A stretch of 64,000 nucleotides of DNA, from contig CAVVQM010000015.1 of the NCBI GenBank assembly GCA_963750395.1, forward strand, positions 139,690-203,689, written 5' to 3'. Made by a program: the position numbers and the translations under genes. The notes below the pieces were generated by a model. That model had not been told where the DNA came from. It made no database searches and saw only the letters and a program-made list of their open reading frames with translations. This DNA is from JADJPO01 sp963750395. Lineage in GTDB: Bacteria > Actinomycetota > Actinomycetes > Actinomycetales > Kineosporiaceae. Positions 46,283 through 55,874 of the stretch are shown piece by piece. How positions within the stretch are numbered: the first letter of the stretch is position 1; the number at the start of each line of letters is the position of its first letter.

Positions 46283-48857
46283 CGACAGGGCAGTCGGTTC
46301 ACGACCAGGGACAGGTGACTGCGGCTCCTGCCGCGCTGGCGCCGGTGCCCCAGCGTATCGCCGACGAGCTGGCGGTCGGGGTGCGCCAGGTCGAGGCCGC
46401 GGTGGCGTTGCTGGACGACGGCTCGACGGTGCCGTTCATCGCCCGCTACCGCAAGGAGGCCACGGGCGGTCTGGACGACGCCCAGCTGCGTACCCTCGCG
46501 GATCGGTTGGTCTACCTGCGGGAGCTGGAGGAGCGACGCGGCGCCGTCCTGGAATCGGTGAGCCGGCAGGGGAAGCTGACCGAGGAACTGGCCAGGGCGA
46601 TCGCGACGGCCGAGACCAAGGCCCGTCTCGAGGACGTCTACCTGCCGTACAAACCGAAGCGACGGACCAAGGCGCAGATCGCCCGTGAGGCGGGGCTGGA
46701 GCCGCTGCTCGACACACTGTTGGGCGACCCCGCGCACAACCCGATCGCGGTCGCGCACGCCTACGTCAGCACCGAGCGGGGCGATCGCCGACGTCGACGC
46801 GGCCCTCGATGGGGCCCGGGCGATCCTGGTCGAACGGTTCACCGAGGACGCCGACCTGCTGGCCGCGTTGCGGGAGCGGATCTGGTCGCGCGGCCACCTG
46901 GTCTGCGCGGTTCGTACCGGCGTCCAGGAGTCGAAACCGGCTGAGGCGTCGCGGTTCGCGGACTGGTTCGACCACCGTGAGGCGCTGCGGTCGGCGCCGT
47001 CGCACCGAGTGCTCGCCTTCTTCCGCGGGGAGCGCGAGGGGATCCTGGAACTCACGCTCGACCCGGACGACACCGACATGGGCGCGCTGAGTGAGATCGA
47101 GCGACTGATCGCCGATTCCGCCGGGATCACCGACGCCGGCCGGGCAGCCGACCTGTGGCTGCTGGACGGCGTGCGCTGGGCCTGGCGGACCCGGGTCGCG
47201 TTGCGGGTGGAGAGCGACATCCGGGGTCGGCTTCGCGAGATCGCCGAGGCCGAGGCGGTTCGGGTGTTCGCGGAGAACCTGCGGGACCTGTTGCTCGCCG
47301 CGCCGGCGGGTTCGCGGCCCACGATGGGTCTGGACCCGGGACTGCGCACCGGGGTCAAGGTCGCGGTGATCGACGGAACCGGCAAGGTGGCGGCGACCGA
47401 CACGATCTATCCGCACCCCCCCGCCAAGAAGTGGAAGGCGGCGCTGGACCGGCTGGCCGAACTGGCGGTGGAACACCGCGTCGAGCTGGTCGCGGTCGGC
47501 AACGGGACGGCGTCCCGGGAGACCGAGCGACTGGTGGCCGAACTGACGACTTTGCGTCCCGAGCTCAGGCTGACCAGCGCGGTCGTCAGCGAGGCCGGGG
47601 CATCGGTGTACTCGGCCTCCGCCTATGCCTCGGCCGAGTTGCCGGAGTTGGACGTCTCGCTGCGCGGGGCCGTCTCCATCGCCCGCCGTCTGCAGGACCC
47701 GTTGGCCGAGCTGGTGAAGATCGACCCGAAGTCGATCGGGGTGGGCCAGTACCAGCACGACGTCACCGAGGGTCTGCTGGCGCACAGTCTGGACGGCGTG
47801 GTCGAGGACTGCGTGAACGCCGTCGGCGTGGATGTCAACACGGCGTCCGTCCCGTTGCTGCGCAAGGTGTCCGGGGTCGGTGAGGGACTGGCCACGATGA
47901 TCGTCGCGCATCGGGACGGCAACGGCCCGTTCGCCTCGAGGCGGCAGCTGCTCGACGTCCCGCGGCTGGGGCCCAAGGCCTTTGAACAGTGCGCGGGCTT
48001 CCTGCGCATCTCTGGTGGCGTCGATCCGCTCGACGCGTCCGCGGTGCACCCGGAGGCCTACCCCCTGGTCGGCCGGATGGCCGCCTCGGCCGGCGTGGAG
48101 GTCTCCGACCTGGTGGGCAATAGCCGCTGTGCTGCAACGACTCTCACCGATCGACTTCGTCGAGGACCAGTTCGGCCTGCCGACGGTCACCGACATCCTT
48201 TCCGAGCTGGACAAGCCAGGCCGGGACCCGCGTCCCGAGTTCGTCACGGCCCGGTTCGCCGAGGGGGTGGAGAGCCTCGCCGACCTGCATCGCGGTATGG
48301 AGCTGGAGGGCACCGTCACGAACGTCGCCGCTTTCGGCGCCTTCGTGGACATCGGTGTCCACCAGGACGGCCTGGTGCACGTGTCCCAGCTGTCGCACAC
48401 CTTCGTGAAGGACCCCCACGAGGCGGTCACCGTCGGGCAGGTGGTCAAGGTCCGCGTGCTCGAGGTGGACGTCGACCGGAAGCGGATCTCGCTCACCATG
48501 AAGCTGGAGGAGGCCCCCAAGCGAACCCCCCGCAAGGGCGGCGGCCGGGGGGAGCGGCCGGGCCGGAGCGCGCCTCGACCGGCCGGTGCGGGGGAACGAC
48601 CTGGTGCGGGGGAACGACCCGGTCGGGACAAGCGAGCCTCAGGCGGCGGCAAGCCCGGTTCCGGCGTGCGCGCGGCACCGGCGGAGCGTCGGGGTGGTCA
48701 GGGCGAGCGGCGACCAGAACAGCGGCGGGGCCGACCGGATGCCGGCGGCCGGGGCGGCCAGGGACCCAAGCCGCTGCCGAACAGTGCCATCGCCGACGCG
48801 TTCAAGCGGGCGGGGTGGGACCAGGCCCCGGACAAGAAGCCGCGATCGGGGCGCTGA
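46279..48857 (+). CDS. tex: Tex-family RNA-binding transcription accessory protein, two apparent frameshifts
   Basis: Multi-domain nucleic-acid binding protein related to Spt6. Order: N-terminal helical Tex domain (VPFIARYRKEATGGLDDAQLRTLADR), YqgF/RNaseH-like domain (MGLDPGLRTGVKVAVID, KSIGVGQYQHDV), helix-hairpin-helix (VNTASVPLLRKVSGVGEGLA, RLGPKAFEQCAGFLRI), and an S1 domain (LEGTVTNVAAFGAFVDIGVHQDGLVHVSQL). The frame changes near 46783 (in VSTERG-AIADVDAAL) and again near 48120 (between DLVGN and LQRLSPIDFVE). The final 115 residues are a Gly/Arg/Pro-rich tail with two near-identical GAGERP repeats, unlike most Tex proteins. ATG 46279 overlaps the der stop. Confidence 0.92.
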
Positions 48858-48956
48858 CGCGTCTGCGATGGGGTCACCGCAACGCGAGCCGGGCGGTGCG
48901 GGAGCCGTCTCTCGATGGGATAGCATCGACGGGCCCGTGAAGCTGACGGGCGCGAC

Positions 48957-49031
<75 letters not shown>

Positions 49032-49036
49032 AGCGT

Positions 49037-49078
49037 GAGGGTTTCCGCAGGTCACAGGCTTGCGGAGGCCCTCTTTTT
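49037..49078 (+). terminator. tRNA-Pro intrinsic terminator
   Basis: GAGGGTTTCCGCA (49037-49049) pairs with TGCGGAGGCCCTC (49061-49073), with G-U pairs, around an 11-base loop, and is followed by TTTTT. It separates the tRNA from the integrase. Confidence 0.85.
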
Positions 49079-49145
49079 CATGATCGGCACCTTGCCTGGG
49101 TCGAGCACGCCGCTGCTGGACACCTTGACTCGGGAGGTTCTTGAG

Positions 49146-50105
49146 ATGCCGGATTTCGACCTGGACAGGCTCGTCGGAGGGCTGCCGATCACGTGGGGCG
49201 GGCTGCTGGTCGACTGGGACCGATCGCTGCGGGCGGGCAACTACCCGGCGACCACCCGGTAAAACTACCTGCTGGCCGCGGTCCAGCTGGCCGGGTACCT
49301 GGATGAGGAGTCTCCAGACCCGGAGGCGGTCGCCGCGGCCGAGGATCCGGCCAGTGTGACAAGGGCTCATGTGGAGGCGTTCCAGGCCTGGATGATCACC
49401 ACCCGATCCGCGTCGACCGCGTTGAACAAGCACAAGGGTCTGCAGCAGTTCTTCAAGTGGCTGGTCCTGGACGAGCAGGCCATGGATCGCTCCCCGATGG
49501 AATGGGTCCGCCAGCCCAAGACACCCCGCCGGCTGGTCCCGGTGTTGGCCGAGGGGGATACCGGTCGCTTGATCGAGGCGTGCAAGGGCAAGGGCTTCGC
49601 CGGGCTGCGGGACGAGGCTCTGATCCGCCTGTATGCCGCCACCGGGGCCCGGCTGTCCGAGGTCGGCCGGCTGCTCGTCGCCGACATCAATATGGCCACG
49701 GAGTCGGTGGCCTTCCACGGCAAGGGTGCTCGGGACCGTCGGGTGCGGTTCGGGCCCCGCACCGCACGGGCCCTGTCCCGGTACCTGCGGGCCCGGGCCA
49801 AGCACCCGGGCGCGGCGCTGCCGGAGCTGTGGCTGGCTCAACGCGGGGCTCGACCGTTGGCGCCGAACGGGATCAAGATCCGTCTCAAGCGGCTGGGGCA
49901 GGCTGCGGGTGTCGCGGATGTGCACGCTCATCGGTGGCGGCACTCCTTCGCCCACGAATGGAAGCGGGCCGGCGGCGACACCGGCGACCTCATGCTCGTC
50001 CTCGGCTGGACCTCGGAGGACATGCCCCGCCACTACGGCGCGAGCGCTGCCGCCGAACGCGCCTTGGAGACGCATCAACGCCTCGGCATCGGTGAGCACC
50101 CGTAG
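49146..50105 (+). pseudogene. Tyrosine-type integrase with in-frame TAA
   Basis: Phage/ICE-type tyrosine recombinase. The ATG at 49146 has GGGAGG 8 bases upstream. Codon 39 is TAA (49260-49262), after which the same frame continues with normal integrase sequence to 50105 (319 codons in all). Past the stop: N-terminal core-binding domain (VEAFQAWMITTRSASTALNKHKGLQQFFKWL), then catalytic residues Arg (ATGARLSEVGRL), Lys (GKGARDRRV), His-x-x-Arg (HRWRHSFAHEW) and LGWTSEDMPRHYG with the Tyr. The catalytic set is complete, so only the nonsense codon breaks it; a restart at GTG 49356-49358 would lack part of the binding domain. It is adjacent to attL and is the likely mobiliser of the island. Confidence 0.82.
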
Positions 50106-50353
50106 GGCGGCCTGACTGTTGACGGCCTCGGGGCGCGTTGCGCGGCGGACCTGCACGGACCCTGGCGAACCTGACGGACAGCGTTCGCATCGAGGAGTTG
50201 GGACTCCTACCGGAGTCCGACGGAACTGCCTCTCCAAATCGACTATAAACGATCATGAGATGATGTTCAGGATTGGGCGCATAGGAAGCCCGTTGGCTCC
50301 GGCGGGAACACCTTCGGGGCCTCGTCATGCTGTTTCGTGAAGCAGGGGGTTGC
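50106..50353 (+). other. Intergenic region before the CHAT operon
   Basis: About 250 bases without a gene. GC falls toward the right. TATAAA at 50244-50249, followed by GATCATGAGATGATG, is the most promoter-like -10 here, but I see no convincing -35 at 17 bases. It probably contains the promoter of the three-gene operon that follows. Confidence 0.35.
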
Positions 50354-50740
50354 GTGGGTAGCGTGAGCAGGGAAGCCGCCATCCGGCTAGCAGACGAACT
50401 TGCGTGGGTCTGCGAGGCATACGAGGCGCTCCGGGAGGCACTGCCGGAGGCCGAATCGACGCTAGTGGCTGAGGTCCAGGCTGCCGCAAGAGACGGAAAT
50501 GTCCAGGCGATGCGCGGCGCGCTCGACGCGTTGGCTGCCGCGTTGGCGAATGTGGGAATACGCCACCAGCCGAGTCGAGGCCACACCGTATTGGGGAACA
50601 CTGATCCCCGGCCCTCCGGAACGGTGTTCCTTTGTCCGCTGCGCCTCTGCACTCGGGCATGGTTTCACTCGGGGGATGGATCTGTGCCCACTTGCTCAAT
50701 GTCAGGGAACCCTCTGCGGGGGAAGTCTCTCATGCCATGA
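50354..50740 (+). CDS. Small helical protein with C-terminal zinc-ribbon
   Basis: About 128 residues if started at GTG 50354 (AGGGGG 5-10 bases upstream); ATG 50327 and GTG 50363 are alternatives. Residues about 8-70 are helical and acidic (ADELAWVCEAYEALREALPEAE, MRGALDALAAALANVGI). The C-terminal 35 residues hold Cys-x4-Cys and a third Cys (FLCPLRLCTR...VPTCSMSG), resembling a treble-clef or zinc-ribbon knuckle. I do not recognise a named family. The stop overlaps the ATG of the membrane protein, so it is coupled to the CHAT operon and may be its adaptor or sensor. Confidence 0.65.
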   Translation: MGSVSREAAIRLADELAWVCEAYEALREALPEAESTLVAEVQAAARDGNVQAMRGALDALAAALANVGIRHQPSRGHTVLGNTDPRPSGTVFLCPLRLCTRAWFHSGDGSVPTCSMSGNPLRGKSLMP

Positions 50741-51654
50741 GTGCGTTCCTGACAGAACTGGGCAGACGGGTCGCGGAGCGATGGCTAGCGATCGTGGTAT
50801 TCCCTGGGCTCCTCTATGTTGGCGTGCTCTTACTCGCCCGAACTACAGGATGGACGCACGCTCTGGATCCGACATGGCTGATCAATGAGATCGACGGTTG
50901 GATGGGAAAAGACCCTCCTCGGACTCGAGGCTTCTTGGTACTGCTCGTAACCGCGGCCATGCTCGGCAGTGTGGGAGTAGGGGTTGCTGCCCCCGCGCTG
51001 GGCGGTTTGATTGCCCGGGTATGGCTGGCCGAACGCTGGCATACGTGGCCGCGACCTCTAAGAGCCTTGGCTAGCCGCCGTACGGCTTCTCGTCGTGAAG
51101 CCCACCGCCGAGCGCTGGATGCCTTGGGTCGCGTCGCTGCCCTTGGTGAGGTCGGCCTAGGGTCCGAGTCAACCCTTGAGCAGTCGGAGCAACTTCGTGG
51201 GGCCTACCGGACGCTGGCCGCGATAGCGCCGAAAGAGCCCGAGCGCCCCACGCGTATGGGTGATCGCCTCGCCGGCGTAACTACAGCGCTCTACGACAGG
51301 TACGGGATCGATCTGCCAACCGTGTGGCCGTGCCTGTGGTTGACACTTCCGGCGAACGCCATCAAGGAGATCAACGAGGCACGGGATCTGTTCCATAGAG
51401 CCAGTACCTTGGCGGGCTGGAGCGTGCTCTACCTGTTGCCTGCGGCTTTTTGGTGGCCAGGGCTGGCAATTAGCAGCGTGCTCTGGATCTTGGCTATCCA
51501 ACGGGCAAACGCCGCCGTAGATGCCTACGCACTATTTGTGGCGGCTGCAGTCGAACTACATACACCCAGTCTGGCGCGAACCCTGGGCATCGGCACGTCC
51601 GATGTGTTGGATCGGGAGATGGGGACTTCACTCACCCAACGCTTGCAGCGTTGA
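50737..51654 (+). CDS. Multi-pass membrane protein of the CHAT operon
   Basis: 305 residues from ATG 50737. Hydrophobic segments lie at about 15-35 (WLAIVVFPGLLYVGVLLLA), 67-98 (GFLVLLVTAAMLGSVGVGVAAPALGG), and two adjoining ones at about 230-275 (GWSVLYLLPAAFWWPGLAISSVLWIL). Between them is a roughly 130-residue soluble stretch with basic helices (LASRRTASRREAHRRALDALGRV). No enzymatic motif is visible. It lies 29 bases before the TPR-CHAT gene, and the GC content is clearly below that of the core genome. It is likely a membrane target, receptor or effector for the CHAT protease; that role is inferred from the operon only. Confidence 0.75.
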   Translation: MSAFLTELGRRVAERWLAIVVFPGLLYVGVLLLARTTGWTHALDPTWLINEIDGWMGKDPPRTRGFLVLLVTAAMLGSVGVGVAAPALGGLIARVWLAERWHTWPRPLRALASRRTASRREAHRRALDALGRVAALGEVGLGSESTLEQSEQLRGAYRTLAAIAPKEPERPTRMGDRLAGVTTALYDRYGIDLPTVWPCLWLTLPANAIKEINEARDLFHRASTLAGWSVLYLLPAAFWWPGLAISSVLWILAIQRANAAVDAYALFVAAAVELHTPSLARTLGIGTSDVLDREMGTSLTQRLQR

Positions 51655-51683
51655 AGCTCACGTCTAGATGGCAGGAGGTAACT

Positions 51684-54600
51684 ATGGATACCGAAAGGCG
51701 CTATCAGCTGATTACATTCATTCAGCTGCGGCTGCATCGCTATGAACAATGGCGGCTTCCAGAAGATGTTCTCGACGAAGAAATGAGCTCGAATTGTCAG
51801 CAGTTGCTCGAACTGCTCGGCCCGCACCCCGATGACATCGAAGCCATGCATGCCGTTGCGCTGGCGTTCTGGTATAGGGCAATCCTTAGGCCAAGCGAAA
51901 TCAGTGAGGATCTGACGCAGTCGGTACGGCTCTTTGAGGCAATCCTTCCAGTAGCACCTCAGCTAGTGCCGGATCTACTGCTGGCCGCCTTCGAGGCAAG
52001 GGAATCCGAAACCAAGCCTACCGTAGTCTCGGCATATGAATTAGAGCGCTTGGTCCTCAACAGGTTCCAGGAAGCGCTCGAAGAAAGGAATGCCGAATCC
52101 ATCACCCAGTGTATCGAGTTGATGGAGAAACTCCTAGGTAGAATACCTCGCGAAAACGAACTGAAGGTTCGAATTCCATCCCACATCGGGTCGATGTACT
52201 ACGCACGATCAGACATCAGTGGTAGTGCTGACGACCTGGACTCTGCCGTCTCCTGGTGTCTTCTGGGTGCGCGCAGCGGCCGCCCCGAGCACCTTCTCCT
52301 CCTCTCCCAGGTGCTGGACTCCAGACATCGACGCTCTAGGGACCCTGTAGATCTGGATGTCGCCATCAAGGCATGCTGGCGAAGTCTCGACCCGCCTGGG
52401 CAGGACGAGAAGTCCATGGCGACTCAGCGCCTTCACTTGGCAGAGCTGCCGACGCGAAGGCACAGTGAACGCAAGCACTTCGATGATCTCAATGAAGCCG
52501 TATGCTTGGCGCGTGATGTGTGCGCCTCAGTCGCGAATGTAGAGACCCTAATTGCCCTGCGGGACGCACTCCAACTCCGCGTCGACTCTGAAGGTTCTTC
52601 CGGCGATATCGACGAGATCATTGGTCTGGATATCCGGATACTCGACTTGGTTCGAGGAGACGAACTGCAAGAGATTCGCGAGCTCTTCATGTTCTTTCAC
52701 GCGCTGCTGCAGCAGCGGGATCTGGCGGGAGGTGACCTGTCTGAAGAGCTCGCTGCCGTCGTTGTACGACTTCGAGAGTTGGTGGTTGACGGCGATGCTG
52801 CGAGACCAGTGCATGCTTTGCGTCTCTTACTATTGGCGCTGGTAATAGGCAAGCAGAGCTTGGGAAACGATGGCCCGGACGGGTTGCCAGAAGCCCAAGG
52901 ACTATTAGATCAGGCAGATGGTTTGGCTATCGGCGACCAGGCTCTACAGGAATTGCTCGGTCTAGCCCGCCGCCTTGTCGATGTAATTATCTATGAAAGG
53001 GGGGGTACCAAAGTAGCCGCTCTCTGGCGAGAGGCAAGAGAAAAGACGGATGCCTACGCTCGAACTAAACATTTGGGCCAATTAAATAGCGCGATTGCTC
53101 TTGGCCTAAAAGCCCATGAGCTGTCTGAACCGGGAGATGAGAAGGGGCACGAGGGGAACATATATATGCTTGCCCACAGTCTATTGACCCGGCACGAGCT
53201 CACAGAAAACAGCGAAGACGTCAACCTAGCTCTGTTCCTACTTGAAGAACTGCTCGGACGGTCACCTACCGAGGATCTCAAGACAATGGCCGTGCACGCC
53301 CACAGCATGGCTCTGTACGCGCGCTATAGAATTGAAGGGTCGGCGTCAGACTTGGACGCGTCGATCGCGGAATCTCGAGATCTGGTGGACGGTTCGTCGG
53401 ACCCGAATGAACGACGGTTTCCGCTCAACTCGTTGGCCAGGTCCTTGTGGGCGAGATATGAACTGAGCGGCGATCCAGTTGACGCTGAGCGCGCTCTCGC
53501 TTGTTTTCGTGAGGCTCTCGATCGAACATCGGGAGACGACCCCAGCTACGCGGTCCTCGCTGGAAACCTGGGTGCGGCACTGGCGGACTTCTGCGTATTG
53601 CCCCGGGATATGGCTCAGCTCTGTGAATCGATAGAACTTCTGGAGCTGGCCGCTGGACAGGCTGAAGACCCGTTTGGCGGGCTGGCTCACCTTCGGTTGG
53701 GTGAAGCCCTTATAAGGCGACACCTACACACAAATCGGTCTGGAGACTTGAACCGCGCAACTGATGTCTTGGAACGCGGACTTGCGATGACTCCAGTATG
53801 GCATGACCGGCACCGACAGCTCAGCCGCCAACTTCGGAAAGTGCGGTCTCTATTGGCCGTATACCAACGGCAACTGGAGCGGTTCCTACCACCGCACCTC
53901 CGCGAGCCTGGTGAGATCTTGGATGCATCAGATGGAGACGACGCAAGCTTCGAAACCGGATGGCGTCGAGCACACTTGGAGAGTCGCAGGCTGCAGGAGC
54001 GCTTTGACTCGGAGGGCAACATTAGCGATCTTGACCGGGCCATTGAGCTCAGTCGCGCGGCGGTTGCAGAAGTTCCTGAAGGGGATCCTGGCCTCAACGA
54101 TGCGAGCCTTGCTCTCGCCACGCAACTCCTGTTGCGGTTCTGGGCCGGCCAGGGCGACTCGAGCCACGATGCATCCCGGCTTGACGAGGCAATCGAGATC
54201 TATCGGCGGCTGTTGGCTTCTGTGCCTAGCGAGGGGTCTTTCCGCATTTCGTGTGAATTATCTCTGGCGGCTGCATTAGGAACCCGCTATCGAATTAGCG
54301 GTGAAATTGAATCTCTAAACGAAGCAATCTTGCTTCACTCCAGGCTGACTTCTAACGAGGATCTGCGATCGACCATTCGCGTACACTGTTCACGTCAAGC
54401 GGGCCGACTGTTGGCGCAACACGGCGAATGGGCACGTGCGATGGCCTTTCTGGAACTCGCGGTGAATCTGCATTCTCGGATTGCATTGGAAGAGCCAAGT
54501 ACTGAGGATCGGCTACACGAACTTAGTTTGAGGGTGGGGGTAGCTGGCGATGCCGCAGCCTGCGCGCTAGAGATTGGTGATGTCGAACGGGCGCTACGGC

Positions 54601-55769
54601 TTCTGGAGCGCGCTCGCGGGGTACTTGATGTTCGAGAGGACGAATTGGACATGGGCGACTTGCTCGCCTTGGCCGAGGAGGGGCCAATCGTCGTTCTCAC
54701 GATGAGTCCGTCGCGCTGTGATGCAATTCTGCTCACGAGTTCTGGTCCGATCCAAATGTCCCTTTCCGATGTGGACGTGGAAGCCTTGGTGCGCTGGAGC
54801 ATTGAGTTGCACATGGCCGCCGACAATGCCGGAAACGGTTCTCTATCTACTGGTGAACGAAGGGCCATGCAACGGAGATGCGTAGAGGCGCTTGGCGATC
54901 TTTGGGACAAGATCACGGGACCAGTACTTGATCAGCTGGGAATCAGCGGCTCCCAGGGAGACGGCGATCCTCCGCGGATTTGGTGGATCCCCACGGGGAT
55001 CTTCACATGGTTGCCGCTACACGCGGCGGGTCATCCGGATGGTCCGTCGGTTCTCGACCGAGTGGTTTCGTCGTATGCACCAAGCTTGCATGCCTTGAGT
55101 CAAGCTCGCACGCGCATCGCCCACCTTCCAGCAAATGCAGGGCTGCTCGCCATAGCTATCCCGGAGATCCTTGGACGTCCCGAGCTCGCCTTACCTCAAG
55201 CTGAGGGTGAGGCGGACATGCTGATGAGGCGTTTTCAGAATGCGCGAATCTTGGGTACTTGTCGTGGCGCACAAGCAGCCGCTACGCCCGAAAGGGTCCT
55301 TTCCGAACTAGCAGGATGCGGTGTGGTACATATAGCCTGCCACACGCAAGACAACTGGCGGAACCCTCTGGCGAGTCGCCTCATTCTAGAGCCCGGAGAA
55401 CCGAGTGAGCGTGAAACGCTTAGTGTAGGGGAGGTTGCCCAGTTGAAGCTGGAGAATGCATGCCTAGCGTACCTATCGGCGTGTGCTACTGCTCGCACGG
55501 CCACTGCGTGGCTCCATGACGAAGGGCTAAACCTCGCCGCCGCGTTTCAACGGGCGGGATTCCCGCACATCATCGGGACGCTCTGGGCGATCGATGACCA
55601 GCTTGCCGTGGAATTCGCCTCGGATTGCTATGAGTGGATGTCTCCGGCACCGAACGCCCTCGCCCTTCAACGCGCCCCATATGCCGTTCGGCTTGCTTCA
55701 GTATCTCTCCGGGATCGTTTCCCGACCGCGCCCTCCCTCTGGGCATCTCACGTCCACCTGGGCCCATGA
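51684..55769 (+). CDS. Large TPR-CHAT (caspase-like) protease
   Basis: 1361 residues from ATG 51684, chosen over 51651 because AGGAGG is 6 bases upstream. Residues about 1-980 are helical TPR/SEL1-like repeats, several ending in a D-hydrophobic-D-x-A/S-I pattern (SASDLDASIAESRDLV, NISDLDRAIELSRAAV). Residues about 1010-1361 are the CHAT domain: IWWIPTGIFTWLPLHAAG, catalytic His1220 in VVHIACHTQDN, catalytic Cys1267 in AYLSACATA, and the end LWAIDDQLAVEFA...FPTAPSLWASHVHLGP. Both dyad residues are present, so it should be active. TPR-CHAT proteins act as inducible proteases in several immune or conflict systems. The gene has lower GC and more A/T-ending codons than the core genome, which points to recent transfer. 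Confidence 0.88.
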   Translation: MDTERRYQLITFIQLRLHRYEQWRLPEDVLDEEMSSNCQQLLELLGPHPDDIEAMHAVALAFWYRAILRPSEISEDLTQSVRLFEAILPVAPQLVPDLLLAAFEARESETKPTVVSAYELERLVLNRFQEALEERNAESITQCIELMEKLLGRIPRENELKVRIPSHIGSMYYARSDISGSADDLDSAVSWCLLGARSGRPEHLLLLSQVLDSRHRRSRDPVDLDVAIKACWRSLDPPGQDEKSMATQRLHLAELPTRRHSERKHFDDLNEAVCLARDVCASVANVETLIALRDALQLRVDSEGSSGDIDEIIGLDIRILDLVRGDELQEIRELFMFFHALLQQRDLAGGDLSEELAAVVVRLRELVVDGDAARPVHALRLLLLALVIGKQSLGNDGPDGLPEAQGLLDQADGLAIGDQALQELLGLARRLVDVIIYERGGTKVAALWREAREKTDAYARTKHLGQLNSAIALGLKAHELSEPGDEKGHEGNIYMLAHSLLTRHELTENSEDVNLALFLLEELLGRSPTEDLKTMAVHAHSMALYARYRIEGSASDLDASIAESRDLVDGSSDPNERRFPLNSLARSLWARYELSGDPVDAERALACFREALDRTSGDDPSYAVLAGNLGAALADFCVLPRDMAQLCESIELLELAAGQAEDPFGGLAHLRLGEALIRRHLHTNRSGDLNRATDVLERGLAMTPVWHDRHRQLSRQLRKVRSLLAVYQRQLERFLPPHLREPGEILDASDGDDASFETGWRRAHLESRRLQERFDSEGNISDLDRAIELSRAAVAEVPEGDPGLNDASLALATQLLLRFWAGQGDSSHDASRLDEAIEIYRRLLASVPSEGSFRISCELSLAAALGTRYRISGEIESLNEAILLHSRLTSNEDLRSTIRVHCSRQAGRLLAQHGEWARAMAFLELAVNLHSRIALEEPSTEDRLHELSLRVGVAGDAAACALEIGDVERALRLLERARGVLDVREDELDMGDLLALAEEGPIVVLTMSPSRCDAILLTSSGPIQMSLSDVDVEALVRWSIELHMAADNAGNGSLSTGERRAMQRRCVEALGDLWDKITGPVLDQLGISGSQGDGDPPRIWWIPTGIFTWLPLHAAGHPDGPSVLDRVVSSYAPSLHALSQARTRIAHLPANAGLLAIAIPEILGRPELALPQAEGEADMLMRRFQNARILGTCRGAQAAATPERVLSELAGCGVVHIACHTQDNWRNPLASRLILEPGEPSERETLSVGEVAQLKLENACLAYLSACATARTATAWLHDEGLNLAAAFQRAGFPHIIGTLWAIDDQLAVEFASDCYEWMSPAPNALALQRAPYAVRLASVSLRDRFPTAPSLWASHVHLGP

Positions 55770-55874
55770 GAATTGGCGAAGCGGTGATCAGAAGGTGACC
55801 CTCGCCGCGAATTCTCTTGGTGGGCATTCGGTTCGGTTGTTCGCGAAAGGCTACTACAACTGTGGTCTTGCTAT

